Positions 8,374 through 19,658 of a stretch of 64,000 bases of DNA are shown here, one piece after another. The position numbers were made by a program, and so were the translations under genes. Position 1 is the first letter of the stretch, and the number at the start of each line of letters is the position of its first letter. Under the pieces are notes generated by a model, which saw nothing but the letters and a program-made list of their open reading frames with translations, ran no database searches and had not been told where the DNA came from. This stretch comes from an uncultured Alphaproteobacteria bacterium (lineage in GTDB: Bacteria > Pseudomonadota > Alphaproteobacteria > Rhizobiales > Aestuariivirgaceae): positions 1 through 64,000 of the forward strand of contig CALMZX010000076.1 in NCBI GenBank assembly GCA_937870685.1. The letters are read 5' to 3'.

Positions 8374-10425
8374 TCAGTGGACGGGGGCGTAGGGGCCGGC
8401 CTTGCGCACGGCCCAGTTCCAATAGGTGAGCAGGATGCGCGCCTTGTTGAGCGAGAGCGTGTCAAACATCGTCTGCAACTCGGTGGTGTCGCGCTCCGGA
8501 GCAAGAAGCGCGATTTCACCCCGCTTCAGTGCCGGCAGGAGATCGCCAACACTGGAGCGCGGGAAGCCGGCTGCCTTCAGCATCACAACAAGCGCTTCGC
8601 CCTCGCGATCCATCAGGATGCGGTGGATGGCTGCGGCATCGACATTCAGCGCCTCACCGAGTTTCGCGGCCGCAGTCTCGGTTCGTCCGCGGCAGGCGAC
8701 CTCAAGATACTCCATCACATCACCGGCGCTCGGCAGGTTGACGTCATCCTTGCCCTCGTCGCCAGCCTGCGCCGACAGCGTGATCTTCAGGATCTTCGTC
8801 AGTGTTTCCGAGTCCGTGAGGAAGCGGTGGAGCAGATAGCGGCGCAACTGCGGCGGCGCCGGCCAGAAAAGTTCAAAGGCATGCGGTGCACCGAGGTCGC
8901 CACGCGTCGAGAGCGGGGCCATCAGCTCGTCGTGCCTCGCGGCCTCCTCGATCAGCGCGTTGAATCCGTCGTGCGAAATTTCCGCGTTGGCATTGCGCAC
9001 CAGCGTGAGAAGCACGGAGGCGTCAGCCGTGGCAATCAGCTTGTCGCTGATGGCACGCGACAGCCTGCGGCGGCGGGCCACCATGCGGCGCTTGCCGGGA
9101 TTCTCTTCCGCCACAACCATGGCCAGGTCCTGGTCGGTGATGTGCATGCAATCTTCCAGCAGCGGGCCGGAGACTTCCACGCGGTCATCGCGGATCAGCT
9201 TGGCAACCAGCAGCTGCGGGGGATTGTCCATGATGGCAAGACGCTGGGACAGCATGGCCAGCGGCTTCACGGCGAGCTTGGGCAGGAGGCGCAGAAGCGT
9301 GTCCGCCGCCAGCGCACGTTCGTGCGGCAGGCCGGAACTCGATCCTGACGCCATCATGTCCAGAAGGGAGCGGGCAAGTTCCGCAGTTTCCACCTGCTCA
9401 TCTTCGCTGTAGTCGGCCACGAGTGCTGCAGCGGGCTCCTCCACCACAGGCTCCGCCGATACTTCGATGCGCGAGAGATCATGCTCGGGCGCAAGCATCT
9501 TTGTCACGTCAACACCCTGCTCCGCCGCCATGATCTCGGCAGCCTCGCGCAGGAATTCGGCGCGCTCTTCCAGGGTCGGGGTCGCCAGCACCTGGCGCCA
9601 GATGTTTTCGATGTCGAGCTGCTGCAGGCGGTTGCTGGCGTCTTCGCGCAGGCGCTCCTGCACCGCGTCCATGCTGGGCGGCGCAACGGTGATCTTCTCG
9701 CCATTCTCCTCAATCACCAGCGGTGGTGGCGGAGGCGGCGGTGGCGGAAGGATTTCAGGAAGCGCCACCGGTGCCGCAACCTTGTGTTCGGCGGAGAGAA
9801 TGCGGTCCAGCGGCGAGAGATGCGCCTGTGGCGCGGCAGCAGCAGGCTGTGCCGGGGCGGGCTCGAAGACAGGTTCAATTGCCGGTACCGCAACAGGCTC
9901 CGGCGGAATATCGGGCATGGCCTCCGGCGGGAATTCCGGTGCCACTTCAAGGACAAGTTCAGGCACGACGACAGGTTCCGCTTCGGCCTCGACGGTCATC
10001 ACCTCTTCGGTGCCTGCAGCGTCCTGATCGGGAATGCCGAAATCTTGCGCTGGTGGCGCATGCTGCGGAACTTCAGGATTGTCCTGCGGCAGGATCTCCG
10101 GTTCCGGCGCAAAGCTCACCGGAGCGGTGACATCATACACTTCCTGCGAAACATCAGGAGCAGATGCCAGTTCTGGCGGAGGTGCAACAATGACGGACGG
10201 TTCAGCGTGCTCATCGGGAGGCGGCACGGGTTGAACTTCAATGGGCGGAACGGCAATGGGCTGAACGGTGACAGGCGCCACGGCAATGTGCGGGACCTGC
10301 GCGGACGGATTCTTCAGCCGCTCGGTGAGCGCCCTGAAGCGGTCAGCGCCAATGCGGGGACGAATAGTCCCGGCAGCTGCCATTGCAGCGCCCTCCCCAC
10401 CTATGCCCACGTGTACAGTCATCAT
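8374..10425 (-). CDS. DUF2336 domain-containing protein with Pro-rich N-terminal linker
   Basis: C-terminal helical repeat (ARHDELMAPLSTRGDLGAPHAFELFWPAPPQLRRYLLHRFLTDSETL) as in DUF2336 proteins; long Pro/Val/Glu-rich region including PPPPPPPPP. Confidence 0.75.
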   Translation of the reverse strand: MMTVHVGIGGEGAAMAAAGTIRPRIGADRFRALTERLKNPSAQVPHIAVAPVTVQPIAVPPIEVQPVPPPDEHAEPSVIVAPPPELASAPDVSQEVYDVTAPVSFAPEPEILPQDNPEVPQHAPPAQDFGIPDQDAAGTEEVMTVEAEAEPVVVPELVLEVAPEFPPEAMPDIPPEPVAVPAIEPVFEPAPAQPAAAAPQAHLSPLDRILSAEHKVAAPVALPEILPPPPPPPPPLVIEENGEKITVAPPSMDAVQERLREDASNRLQQLDIENIWRQVLATPTLEERAEFLREAAEIMAAEQGVDVTKMLAPEHDLSRIEVSAEPVVEEPAAALVADYSEDEQVETAELARSLLDMMASGSSSGLPHERALAADTLLRLLPKLAVKPLAMLSQRLAIMDNPPQLLVAKLIRDDRVEVSGPLLEDCMHITDQDLAMVVAEENPGKRRMVARRRRLSRAISDKLIATADASVLLTLVRNANAEISHDGFNALIEEAARHDELMAPLSTRGDLGAPHAFELFWPAPPQLRRYLLHRFLTDSETLTKILKITLSAQAGDEGKDDVNLPSAGDVMEYLEVACRGRTETAAAKLGEALNVDAAAIHRILMDREGEALVVMLKAAGFPRSSVGDLLPALKRGEIALLAPERDTTELQTMFDTLSLNKARILLTYWNWAVRKAGPYAPVH

Positions 10426-10621
10426 ACCCAGAGACTTGTTTCCCCAAGCAATCCATGACGGAGACAGTTTCAAACTTGCTTAATTGCGACCAATCCCGTT
10501 GCCCTCCATGGTTAAGGTTTGAGGTTATGGTGAATGCTTGGTAAATTCCCCGTCATCTGCCGGAGCTGCCATTGGCGTGTGGCCCGATCCCACCTACATG
10601 TTGCGACGGAGGTTTTCAGTC

Positions 10622-11023
10622 ATGGGAAAGATCAGCAAGTCATCCGCGGAATGGAAAGCGCAACTGTCGCCGGAAGCCTATCGCGTGGCGCGCGAACACG
10701 GCACCGAACGGGCCGGAACGAGTCCGCTCAACGGTGAAAAGCGCAAGGGCATGTTCACCTGCGTGTGTTGCGGGAAGCCGCTGTTCTCGTCGGACGCGAA
10801 ATTCGAGTCCGGCACGGGTTGGCCCAGTTTCTACCAGCCCGCCGATGAGGCGGCCGTGGGCACACAGTCCGACCGCTCCTTCTTCATGAAGCGCACCGAA
10901 GTCCATTGCGCCGATTGCGAGGCCCATCTCGGCCATGTATTCCCGGACGGACCCCGCCCCACGGGCCTGCGCTATTGCATCAATGGCGTGGCCCTCGACT
11001 TCAAACCCGAAGGCACAGAATGA
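10622..11023 (+). CDS. msrB: Peptide-methionine (R)-S-oxide reductase
   Basis: [31 protein letters not shown]...[35 protein letters not shown]. Confidence 0.96.
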   Translation: MGKISKSSAEWKAQLSPEAYRVAREHGTERAGTSPLNGEKRKGMFTCVCCGKPLFSSDAKFESGTGWPSFYQPADEAAVGTQSDRSFFMKRTEVHCADCEAHLGHVFPDGPRPTGLRYCINGVALDFKPEGTE

Positions 11024-13116
11024 CCGAAACGAAGATGGCTCCGCCCGTGGCGGAGAAACGCCCCGTGACCGAAACCTGGCACGGCCACGCCAAGCAAGAT
11101 GACTACAAGTGGCTGAAGGCGGAGAACTGGCAGGCGGTGATGCAGGACCCGTCCCTGCTGCCGCAGGACATCCGCAGCTACCTGGAAGCGGAGAACGCGT
11201 TCACGAAAACCGCGATGGCAAGCACCGAAGCCTTGCAAGCGGCGCTGTTCGCGGAACTGAAGGGCCGGATCAAGGAGGATGACCAGTCGGTGCCATCGCC
11301 GGACGGGCCCTATGTGTATTCCTCCTCGTTTGTCATCGGCGGGCAATATCCGCTGCTCAAGCGCACGCCCAAGGCGGGTGGTGCGGAAGAACTGCTGTTC
11401 GACTGCAACCAACTCGCCAAGGGCAAGCCCTATTTCAGCCTTGGTGGGGTGGCGCGCTCACCGGATCACCGGCTCGCCGCGTGGTCGCAGGATGACAAGG
11501 GCTCGGAGTTCTACGAGATGCGCATCCGCGAGTTTGCGTCGGGCAAGGACCGGGACGAGGTTTTGCAGAACACCAGCGGTGGCGCCACCTGGTCAGCGGA
11601 CGGGCAGTATATCTTCTACACATTGCAGGATGAGCATCATCGCCCGCTCAAGAGCTACCGCCACAGGCTGGGCACGCAACAGGCCGATGACGTGCTGGTG
11701 TTCGAGGAGAAGGACACCGGCATGTTCACCGGGCTGGGCTCCACCCATTCCGAGCGCTTCATCATCATCAGCGTGCACGACCACGACACATCGGAATGCT
11801 GGCTGATCGATTCCGAAAAACCGCTGGAACAGCCCAAGCTGGTGGCCGCGCGGGTGCCTGGCATCGAGTACGAGATGGAGCACCACGGCGACCGCTTCAT
11901 CATCAAGACCAACATCAATGGTGCAGAAGACTACAAGCTGGTGACGGCTCCCGTCTCCGACCCCTCGCCCGGCAACTGGGTTGATCTTGTGCCACACCGC
12001 CCCGGCATTTTCCTTGTGGGATTTGCCGTGTTCAAGGACTGGCTGGTGCGACTGGAGCGCGAAAATGCGTTGCCGCGCATCATCGTGCGCAACATGACGA
12101 ACGGCGAAGAACACGCCATCGCCTTTGCTGAAGAGGCCTACTCGCTGGGTTTCGGTGACATGCGCGAGTTCGAGACCGACACCTTGCGCTTCAGCTATTC
12201 GTCTCCGACAACGCCATCGCAGGTGTTCGATTACAACATGCGCACGCGCGAGCGTGTGCTGCGCAAGACGCAGGAAGTTCCGTCTGGCCACGATCCCTCA
12301 CAATACGTGGCGCGGCGGTTGTTGGCGCCCGCCCATGATGGCGAACAGGTTCCGGTGACCCTGCTCTACCGCAAGGACGTGGCGCTGGACGGTTCCGCAC
12401 CGCTCTGGCTCTACGGGTATGGCTCCTACGGCATTTCCATGCCCTCCGGCTTCAACACCAACATCCTCTCGCTGGTGAACCGCGGCTTCATCTATGCCGT
12501 GGCGCACATTCGTGGCGGCCAGGAAAAGGGCCGCCGCTGGTACAAGTCCGGCAAGCTCGACAAGAAGATGAATACCTTCCGGGATTTCATTTCCGTGGGC
12601 GAACATCTGGTGAAACAGGGCCTGACGCGCCGGGGCGAGATCGTGGCGCAGGGCGGCAGTGCCGGTGGCTTGCTGATGGGTGCTGTTGCCAACATGGCGC
12701 CGGACCTGTTCAAGGCCATCGTGGCGGAGGTGCCTTTCGTCGACGCGCTCACCACCATGCTGGATGACACGCTGCCGCTCACTCCGCCCGAATGGCCGGA
12801 ATGGGGCAATCCGATTGAAGACAAGGCCGCCTACGAAACCATTGCCGCCTATGCGCCCTATGAGAATGTGCGGGCGCAAGCCTACCCCCACATCTTCGCG
12901 CTGGGTGGCCTCACCGACCCGCGGGTCACCTATTGGGAGCCGGCGAAGTGGATGGCGAAGCTCCGTATACTGAATACCTCCGCAAACATGCTGCTGCTCA
13001 AGATCAACATGGGGGCCGGCCACGGCGGTGCTTCAGGGCGTTTTGACAGGCTGAAGGAAGTGGCAGAGGTCTATGCCTTCGGCCTGATGGTGACGGGTAA
13101 GATGAATGCTGCTTGA
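11020..13116 (+). CDS. ptrB: S9 family peptidase (prolyl oligopeptidase / protease II)
   Basis: [12 protein letters not shown]...[22 protein letters not shown]...[15 protein letters not shown] (Ser) ...[13 protein letters not shown] overlap with msrB. Confidence 0.93.
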   Translation: MTETKMAPPVAEKRPVTETWHGHAKQDDYKWLKAENWQAVMQDPSLLPQDIRSYLEAENAFTKTAMASTEALQAALFAELKGRIKEDDQSVPSPDGPYVYSSSFVIGGQYPLLKRTPKAGGAEELLFDCNQLAKGKPYFSLGGVARSPDHRLAAWSQDDKGSEFYEMRIREFASGKDRDEVLQNTSGGATWSADGQYIFYTLQDEHHRPLKSYRHRLGTQQADDVLVFEEKDTGMFTGLGSTHSERFIIISVHDHDTSECWLIDSEKPLEQPKLVAARVPGIEYEMEHHGDRFIIKTNINGAEDYKLVTAPVSDPSPGNWVDLVPHRPGIFLVGFAVFKDWLVRLERENALPRIIVRNMTNGEEHAIAFAEEAYSLGFGDMREFETDTLRFSYSSPTTPSQVFDYNMRTRERVLRKTQEVPSGHDPSQYVARRLLAPAHDGEQVPVTLLYRKDVALDGSAPLWLYGYGSYGISMPSGFNTNILSLVNRGFIYAVAHIRGGQEKGRRWYKSGKLDKKMNTFRDFISVGEHLVKQGLTRRGEIVAQGGSAGGLLMGAVANMAPDLFKAIVAEVPFVDALTTMLDDTLPLTPPEWPEWGNPIEDKAAYETIAAYAPYENVRAQAYPHIFALGGLTDPRVTYWEPAKWMAKLRILNTSANMLLLKINMGAGHGGASGRFDRLKEVAEVYAFGLMVTGKMNAA

Positions 13117-13651
13117 TTCCTCCAAAGCCTCGCTGCTGGTGATTGACATTCAGGAACGGCTTCTGCCCGCCATGGCGGAAGCGGACCGGGTGGTGGCGAA
13201 GGCGTCGATTCTTATGACGGCGGCGCGGGAACTGGGCCTGCCCATCACTGTGTCGGAGCAGTATCCGAAGGGTTTGGGGCGCACCGTGCCGCAGCTTGCA
13301 GCCAATGATGCCGAGGTGTTCGAGAAACTCACCTTCTCCTGCTGGCGCGATGAGGCGATGAAGGATCATCTCATCAAACTGCATGAAGGCGGGCGGCCGC
13401 TTGTTGTGGTGGCGGGGATCGAAGCGCATGTGTGTGTTCTGCAAACCTGCGTGGACCTCGCCAGTGCGGGCTTCGGGGTGTTTGCCGTGACCGATGCCAT
13501 GTCGTCACGCGCGCCCGCCTCCGCCGACCTCGCCTTCTCGCGCCTGCGCCACGCCGGGGTGGAAGCCGTGAACACCGAAATGGCGCTGTTCGAACTGCTA
13601 GAAAAAGCGGGCACGCCGCAGTTCAAGGCACTGAGCGGGTTGATCCGGTGA
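13106..13651 (+). CDS. Isochorismatase family hydrolase
   Basis: LLVIDIQERLLPAM...VVAGIEAHVCVLQTCVDLASAGFGVFAVTDAMSSR. Confidence 0.92.
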   Translation: MLLDSSKASLLVIDIQERLLPAMAEADRVVAKASILMTAARELGLPITVSEQYPKGLGRTVPQLAANDAEVFEKLTFSCWRDEAMKDHLIKLHEGGRPLVVVAGIEAHVCVLQTCVDLASAGFGVFAVTDAMSSRAPASADLAFSRLRHAGVEAVNTEMALFELLEKAGTPQFKALSGLIR

Positions 13652-13653
13652 GA

Positions 13654-14835
13654 TCAGCAAGCTGGTGCGGCAGGCAGGTTCGCAAAACGATCTGACGTCC
13701 ACTGCGCCAACGCGGAAGACAACGGCGAATCCGGAGCCACCAGCGATATGTGGTCGCGGCCCGCAATGACGCGATAGTCGATGGGCTGACCTTCCGCGCA
13801 GCGCGCGGTGGCGTAGGATTTCTGCACGGATTCCAGCACGAGGTCATCCTTTTCGCCTTGCGCCAGCAGCACGGGAACCGGGAACGGCCCGTCGGGCGTG
13901 TTTTCGCCGAGTCTTTTCCCCATCGCACCCTGCAACAGCTCGTTGTCGAAAATGCCCGCTGCAGGCAAAAGTGCCGTTTCAGCAACGGAGTACAGCGTTT
14001 CAAGACCACCAACACAGCGACCTGCGATGTCCGCCGTGAGAAGCGCCGGCAATCCTGAAACGAGTTCGTTGCGTTTCACATCAGGATAGGTGGCGGCATA
14101 GGCATACAGCAGATAGGACGAGACAATTTTTCCGAACACGCCCTTCTGCGAAGAATTGAGCAGCGCCTTCAGATCACTTGCCGGTGCGAGGGCAGCAATG
14201 CCCAGCACATTCACGTCCGGCGCGTAGCTGGAGGCAATCATTCCCGTCCACAGGGCGCTGTTGCCACCCTGCGAATGGCCCCAGACGACAACGCGGTTGT
14301 CGAGCGCCAGGCTATCCACCGTCCGCGCGGCGCGCACGGCATCCAGCACATTTCGGGCGGCGTCAGCGCCGACGAGATAGGCATGGCCGCCGTCCGTGCC
14401 GAGCCCCACATAGTCGGTGGCAACATAAGTCCAGCCCCTGTCCTGCAATTCACCGAGGGCTGGTACATTGGCAAAGGGCATGGTGACGGATGGAGCACAG
14501 CCGGGGGCCACGCCCGTGGTGCCATGGGCCCAGGCCACAACGGGTGATGGCGCTGCCGTCTGGAGGGGCTGCATGATGATGGCACTTGCAACTGCGGGTC
14601 GGCCGTCCAGCCGCGTGGTGGCGTAGAGAATGCGCTGGGCTTGCATGCCGCGTGGCACATCAAGTCCATAGGGCTCGGCACGCAGGAGTTTGCCCGGGTC
14701 GCCCGGTGCACCATTCCATGTGTAGAAGTCATCCGGTTTTACCGGGCGCGCTGCCCACCAGGCAATGCCAGCGAGAAGCGCCGCGGTCGCGCAAGTGACA
14801 AGTGATGCTTTGAGCAGTGCATTGCGCCAGGACAT
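13654..14835 (-). CDS. Secretory lipase-like alpha/beta hydrolase
   Basis: Signal/TM N-terminus; [31 protein letters not shown] nucleophile elbow. Confidence 0.82.
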   Translation of the reverse strand: MSWRNALLKASLVTCATAALLAGIAWWAARPVKPDDFYTWNGAPGDPGKLLRAEPYGLDVPRGMQAQRILYATTRLDGRPAVASAIIMQPLQTAAPSPVVAWAHGTTGVAPGCAPSVTMPFANVPALGELQDRGWTYVATDYVGLGTDGGHAYLVGADAARNVLDAVRAARTVDSLALDNRVVVWGHSQGGNSALWTGMIASSYAPDVNVLGIAALAPASDLKALLNSSQKGVFGKIVSSYLLYAYAATYPDVKRNELVSGLPALLTADIAGRCVGGLETLYSVAETALLPAAGIFDNELLQGAMGKRLGENTPDGPFPVPVLLAQGEKDDLVLESVQKSYATARCAEGQPIDYRVIAGRDHISLVAPDSPLSSALAQWTSDRFANLPAAPAC

Positions 14836-15010
14836 GAAACCGCTCCCTCTTTCACTCGCCCCCCTGGATCACCATAAGCAAAGGGCCGGAGGCCGCAAGC
14901 CTTTGTCCCGGATGATGTGTGCCCCGTGCAACGCCCTCATTCGTTCCGCTGATTTGACTTTGGGCTGTGGCGGGGCTTCAATGGTGCATTGCAAACACAT
15001 TGGGACAATC

Positions 15011-16192
15011 ATGGCCAAACTCGCTGATTTCAACTGGGAAGACCCGCTCGATCTGGAAAGCCTGCTCTCGGAAGACGAGCGCATGATCCGCGACTCGGCC
15101 CGCGCCTTCGCGCAGGACAAGCTGATGCCGCGGGTGAAGTCGGCCTTCCGCGAGGAGCGCTTTGACCGGGAGATCATGAGCGAGTTGGGCGAGATGGGCT
15201 TCCTCGGCGTGATGACCTCGGACGCCTATGGCGGCTCGGGCCTCGGCTATGTGGCCTATGGCCTTGTGGCACGCGAGGTGGAGCGGGTCGACTCCGGCTA
15301 CCGCTCGGCCATGAGCGTGCAGAACTCGCTTGTCATGCACCCGATCGAGGAATTCGGCAGCGAGGCGCAGAAGCAGAAGTATCTGCCGCGCCTGGCCACG
15401 GGTGAGATCATCGGCTGCTTCGGATTGACGGAGCCGGATGCGGGCTCTGATCCCGGCGGCATGAAGACCCGCGCCGCCAAGGTGCAGGGTGGCTATGTTC
15501 TGAACGGCGCCAAGATGTGGATCACCAATTCGCCGATCTCCGACATCGCCGTCGTCTGGGCGAAGGACGAGGCGGGCGATATCCGCGGTTTCATTGTGGA
15601 GCGCGGCATGAAGGGTTTCTCGACGCCGGAGATCAAGGGCAAGATTTCGCTGCGCGCCTCGATCACCGGCGAAATCGTGCTGCACAATGTTGAAGTGCCT
15701 GAGGATGCCATGCTGCCCAAGGCCAAGGGACTGGGTGGACCGTTTTCATGCCTGAACAAGGCGCGCTTCGGCATCGCTTGGGGTGTGATGGGCGCGGCTG
15801 AGGATTGCTGGCACCGGGCGCGCCAATACACGCTCGACCGCAAGCAGTTCGGCAAGCCGCTCGCCGCCAACCAGCTGGTGCAGAAGAAGCTGGCGGACAT
15901 GCAGACGGAGATCGCACTCGGCCTGCACGGCTGCCTGTCGCTGGGGCGCGGACTTGAACGCGGCACCATCGCACCGCCGGCCATTTCGCTGATGAAGCGC
16001 AACAACTGCGGCAAGTCTCTGGATGTGGCGCGGGCCGCTCGTGACATGCACGGCGGCAACGGCATCTCGGACGAGTATCACGTCATCCGCCACATGGTGA
16101 ACCTGGAAACGGTGAACACCTATGAAGGCACCCATGACGTGCATGCCCTCATCCTCGGCCGGGCGCAGACGGGATTGCAGGCGTTCATGTGA
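15011..16192 (+). CDS. gcdH: Acyl-CoA dehydrogenase, glutaryl-CoA dehydrogenase type
   Basis: [83 protein letters not shown]. Confidence 0.92.
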   Translation: MAKLADFNWEDPLDLESLLSEDERMIRDSARAFAQDKLMPRVKSAFREERFDREIMSELGEMGFLGVMTSDAYGGSGLGYVAYGLVAREVERVDSGYRSAMSVQNSLVMHPIEEFGSEAQKQKYLPRLATGEIIGCFGLTEPDAGSDPGGMKTRAAKVQGGYVLNGAKMWITNSPISDIAVVWAKDEAGDIRGFIVERGMKGFSTPEIKGKISLRASITGEIVLHNVEVPEDAMLPKAKGLGGPFSCLNKARFGIAWGVMGAAEDCWHRARQYTLDRKQFGKPLAANQLVQKKLADMQTEIALGLHGCLSLGRGLERGTIAPPAISLMKRNNCGKSLDVARAARDMHGGNGISDEYHVIRHMVNLETVNTYEGTHDVHALILGRAQTGLQAFM

Positions 16193-16228
16193 GTGCAATC
16201 CCGGGCAACTTGCACGTCGAAAGGCGTG

Positions 16229-17005
16229 TCAGAAATACGCCCACAGCGGATTGGATGAATCGAAGAGCAGCCTGATCGCCATGGCGATGCAGACGAGGAC
16301 CAGCAGCGGGCGGATGATGCGTGCGCCGTTGCGGATCGCCACATGCGCGCCGATGTAGGCACCCACAAGCTGGGCCAGCCCCATCACCAGTCCGATGACC
16401 AGCACGATCTTCGCGGTGAAGGCGAAGATCAGCAGGGCCGCCAGGTTTGAGGTGAAGTTAAGAAGCTTGGTGCGGGCCGTGGCCTCGATGATGCCAAGGC
16501 CAAAGATGCTGACCAGTGCCAGCATGAAGAACGAGCCCGTGCCGGGGCCGAAGAAGCCGTCATAGAAGCCGATGACGGGTGCGAGCCCGAAGGCGAAGGC
16601 GGCCATGGGGAAGACGGGTTCGGAGGCTTCATCGGTGAGGCGCGGCGACAGGGCGAAATAGAGCGCCACGGCGAGCAGCAGCACCGGCATGATGATGGAG
16701 AGCAGCGCGCGCGGCGCGGCGGACACCATCAGCACGCCCAAGGCAGCGCCCACGAATACGAGCGCCACGGTTTTCCAATGGGCGCGCGGATCGAGCAGGC
16801 CCTTTTTCCAGAACGTGTAGGTCGCCGACGCCGTGCCGAAGGTGCCTTGCATCTTGTTGGTGGCAAGGGCCGTCAGCGGATCGAGCCCGGCCAAGAGCAG
16901 CGAGGGCAGCGCCAGCATGCCGCCGCCGCCCGCGATTGAATCGATGAAGCCCGCCACGAGACCGACGAGGGCGAGCAGCGCAAGGGTGAAAATGTCGACG
17001 TCCAT
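16229..17005 (-). CDS. TSUP/TauE/SafE family membrane permease
   Basis: GLVAGFIDSIAGGGGMLALPSLLLAGLDPLTALATNKMQGTFGTASAT and PVIGFYDGFFGPGTGSFF repeats. Confidence 0.92.
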   Translation of the reverse strand: MDVDIFTLALLALVGLVAGFIDSIAGGGGMLALPSLLLAGLDPLTALATNKMQGTFGTASATYTFWKKGLLDPRAHWKTVALVFVGAALGVLMVSAAPRALLSIIMPVLLLAVALYFALSPRLTDEASEPVFPMAAFAFGLAPVIGFYDGFFGPGTGSFFMLALVSIFGLGIIEATARTKLLNFTSNLAALLIFAFTAKIVLVIGLVMGLAQLVGAYIGAHVAIRNGARIIRPLLVLVCIAMAIRLLFDSSNPLWAYF

Positions 17006-17010
17006 TCAGC

Positions 17011-17607
17011 CTATGTATCGGATTGCAGGCCGGCAATCACCAGCCGCGTGATGGCCTCCACAGCCTGATCGGGATCGATGTGGGGCGGTGTCGCTTGGTC
17101 GAGCAGCAGCATGGAAAAGCCATGGCAGGCCGACCAGACCATGAGGGCGCCCGTTGGCGCGCGCTGGGGACCGGCCAGGGCGATCACCTCGCGCTCCAAT
17201 TGCTGCCAGGCGGCGAAGGCGGCATGCATCATGCGAGGCGTGCGTTCTACCCCTGCCCGTTTGCCGAACATGAGGCCGTAGGTGGCGCGGTTCCCTTGTG
17301 CAAAGCGCACATAGGCGCGGGACATGTCCTGCAACCGGGCGGCGGCGGACTGGTCGTTGCCCCGGCCTGCCGCCTCGTCCAGGGCGGTCACGAAACGCTC
17401 GAAGCCACGGCCCGCCAGTTCGCCATAGAGTTCTCCGACAGTGGCGAAATGGTGCTTGGGGGCGGCATGGGAGACCCCGGCGCGGCGGGCGATCTCGCGC
17501 AGCGAGACCTTTTCCAGCGGCAGATCGGCCAGCGCATCCTCGGCGGCATTCAGCAACGCGTCGCGCAAGTCTCCGTGATGATACGGTTTTTTCGTTTCCC
17601 CGGACAT
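17011..17607 (-). CDS. TetR/AcrR family transcriptional regulator
   Basis: YHHGDLRDALLNAAEDALADLPLEKVSLREIARRAGVSHAAPKHHFATVGELYGELAGRGF. Confidence 0.93.
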   Translation of the reverse strand: MSGETKKPYHHGDLRDALLNAAEDALADLPLEKVSLREIARRAGVSHAAPKHHFATVGELYGELAGRGFERFVTALDEAAGRGNDQSAAARLQDMSRAYVRFAQGNRATYGLMFGKRAGVERTPRMMHAAFAAWQQLEREVIALAGPQRAPTGALMVWSACHGFSMLLLDQATPPHIDPDQAVEAITRLVIAGLQSDT

Positions 17608-17655
17608 ATGGCGGAAGCTAGGCGAGTCGCCACATCTTTACAACGTCAAAATATC

Positions 17656-17668
17656 TTGACGGCGTCAA
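17656..17668. promoter_or_regulatory. Candidate TetR operator: perfect 13-bp palindrome TTGACG-g-CGTCAA, AT-rich flanks
   Basis: aaaatatcTTGACGgCGTCAAtatttt in the divergent TetR / ABA4-like intergenic; further CGTCAA half sites at 17644 and 17692. Confidence 0.6.
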
Positions 17669-17713
17669 TATTTTGAGTCAGATGTTGCCACCGTCAACAT
17701 TGAGGCGCATTCC

Positions 17714-18148
17714 ATGACAGCCGAGCAAGTCTTTGCCATTGCCAACCCTGCCGCTCTCGCGGGCTGGCTGGTGCTGGCTTTTGCCGTGATCCACAGAAAC
17801 GCGCACCTGCGTGACGCGGTTGCCGGGCGCTGGTGGCCGTTGGGCTTCGCCGCGCTCTACTCGCTGCTGATCCTGCTGTTCTTCGGCCGGTCGCCCGGCG
17901 GCTTTGACACGCTGGCCAACGTGCAGCTGCTCTTCACCTCCCCCTGGGCGGCGCTGGCGGGGTGGATCCACTATCTGGCCTTTGACCTGTTCATGGGTGC
18001 CCTTGTGGCACGGCGCGTGATGGAGGCAGGCGCCAGCCGCTGGTGGCTGGCGGGACTTCTGCCCGCCACCTTCCTGTTCGGTCCCATGGGCTTTCTCGCC
18101 AGCGAGATCGTCCTTCTCCTCACCCGCTCGCAACCCCACACCGCCTGA
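17714..18148 (+). CDS. ABA4-like (DUF4281) membrane protein
   Basis: GWIHYLAFDLFMGALVARRVMEAG...LPATFLFGPMGFLAS. Confidence 0.85.
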   Translation: MTAEQVFAIANPAALAGWLVLAFAVIHRNAHLRDAVAGRWWPLGFAALYSLLILLFFGRSPGGFDTLANVQLLFTSPWAALAGWIHYLAFDLFMGALVARRVMEAGASRWWLAGLLPATFLFGPMGFLASEIVLLLTRSQPHTA

Positions 18149-18157
18149 GGCCCTGCC

Positions 18158-18964
18158 ATGACAACGCTTTCCGTTTCCGCCACGCCATCCCTGGGTGCCG
18201 ACATTCTCGCCCGCATCCGCAACAGTTCCACCTTCCTGTGGTGGACGGTGCTGGCCATGCTGGGGCTCGCCTTGGTCTGTGTCGCCCTGCAGTTTGTGGA
18301 CACGCGTGAAGTGAATGGCGTGAGCACTTGGCTGAAACCCGCCAAGTTTTTCTCTTCGCTTGCCATCCAGTTCGCCACGGTGGGCTGGGCGCTGAGCTAC
18401 CTGCCTGCCGCCGAACAAAAAGCGCGGATGATGCGCATGGCCATTCCGCTCATGCTGCTGATGGGCTGGGGCGAGATGGCCTACATCAGCTTCCGCGCGG
18501 CGCGGGCCGAGGCCTCGCACTTCAACATCTCCACACCCACCACGCAGCTGCTCTACAGCCTCATGGGCGTGGGCGCGGTGCTCATGCTGGTGATCGCAGG
18601 CACTGTGGGGGCGCGGCTGTGGCGGCACCGCCGCGATGGCGTGATGACAGAAGCGGCCGCCGTGGGGCTGATCGCAGGGGCGGTGCTGGGCGGCTTTGCA
18701 GGTGCCTATGTGGGGGCGCAGTTGAGCCACAGCGTGGGCGGTGACCTGAGCGATGCCACGGGCACGGGCTTCTTCGGCTGGTCCACCACGGGTGGCGACC
18801 TCAGGATTGCGCATTTCATCGGCATGCACGCAGCGCAGATCGTCCCCCTTGCCGCGCTTTCCGGGCGCCGCAGCCTTGTGTGGGTGGCGGCCCTGCTCTG
18901 CGCGCTCATCACGGGCGCGGTGTTTGCGCAGGCCGTCCTGGGGGTGCCGCTGTTCAGGACATGA
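18158..18964 (+). CDS. Multi-TM integral membrane protein of unknown function
   Basis: At least 6 hydrophobic segments; conserved-looking polar/His motifs (WLKPAKFFSSLAIQ, RIAHFIGMHAAQIVPLAAL); 9 bp downstream of the ABA4-like gene. Confidence 0.75.
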   Translation: MTTLSVSATPSLGADILARIRNSSTFLWWTVLAMLGLALVCVALQFVDTREVNGVSTWLKPAKFFSSLAIQFATVGWALSYLPAAEQKARMMRMAIPLMLLMGWGEMAYISFRAARAEASHFNISTPTTQLLYSLMGVGAVLMLVIAGTVGARLWRHRRDGVMTEAAAVGLIAGAVLGGFAGAYVGAQLSHSVGGDLSDATGTGFFGWSTTGGDLRIAHFIGMHAAQIVPLAALSGRRSLVWVAALLCALITGAVFAQAVLGVPLFRT

Positions 18965-19042
18965 CGGGGGTGAATTGTCTCTTCCTTGCAGGCCCGCTGC
19001 GCAGCGACTAGATAAAGCCTCCACAACCCAAGGAGAGAACCA

Positions 19043-19642
19043 ATGGCCCTTGAACTTCCTGCCCTGCCTTATGCCTACGACGCGCTTGGCCCCTACATGT
19101 CGAAGGAAACGCTTGAGTTCCACCACGACAAGCACCACCAGGCCTATGTGACCAACGGCAACAACCTGCTGAAGGATTCGCCGCTGGCTTCGGCCTCCAT
19201 CGAAGAGATCTGCAAGAAGGCCTTCGCCGACAAGAACGCCGGCCTCATCAACAATGTGGGCCAGCACTACAACCACATCCACTTCTGGAACTGGATGAAG
19301 CCCAATGGCGGCGGCAAGAAGATTCCGGGCAAGCTGGAAAAGGCGATCGAGAGCGATCTCGGCGGCTACGACAAGTTCCGCGCCGACTTCGTGCAGGCGG
19401 GTGTGACGCAGTTCGGTTCCGGCTGGGCCTGGCTTTCGGTGAAGGATGGCAAGCTCGCCATCTCCAAGACGCCGAACGGCGAGAACCCGCTGATGCACGG
19501 CGCATCGCCCATCCTCGGCGTCGATGTGTGGGAGCACAGCTACTACATTGACTACCGCAACCTGCGCCAGAAGTACCTCGAAGCCTTCGTCGACAATCTC
19601 ATCAACTGGGATTACGTCGCGGAGATGCATTCCAAGGCGTAA
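19043..19642 (+). CDS. sodB: Superoxide dismutase (Fe/Mn)
   Basis: LPALPYAYDALGPYMSKETLEFHHDKHHQAYV...GQHYNHIHFWNWM...GSGWAWL...DVWEHSYYIDYRNLRQKY. Confidence 0.97.
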   Translation: MALELPALPYAYDALGPYMSKETLEFHHDKHHQAYVTNGNNLLKDSPLASASIEEICKKAFADKNAGLINNVGQHYNHIHFWNWMKPNGGGKKIPGKLEKAIESDLGGYDKFRADFVQAGVTQFGSGWAWLSVKDGKLAISKTPNGENPLMHGASPILGVDVWEHSYYIDYRNLRQKYLEAFVDNLINWDYVAEMHSKA

Positions 19643-19658
19643 GCCCCAAATAGCGGAA

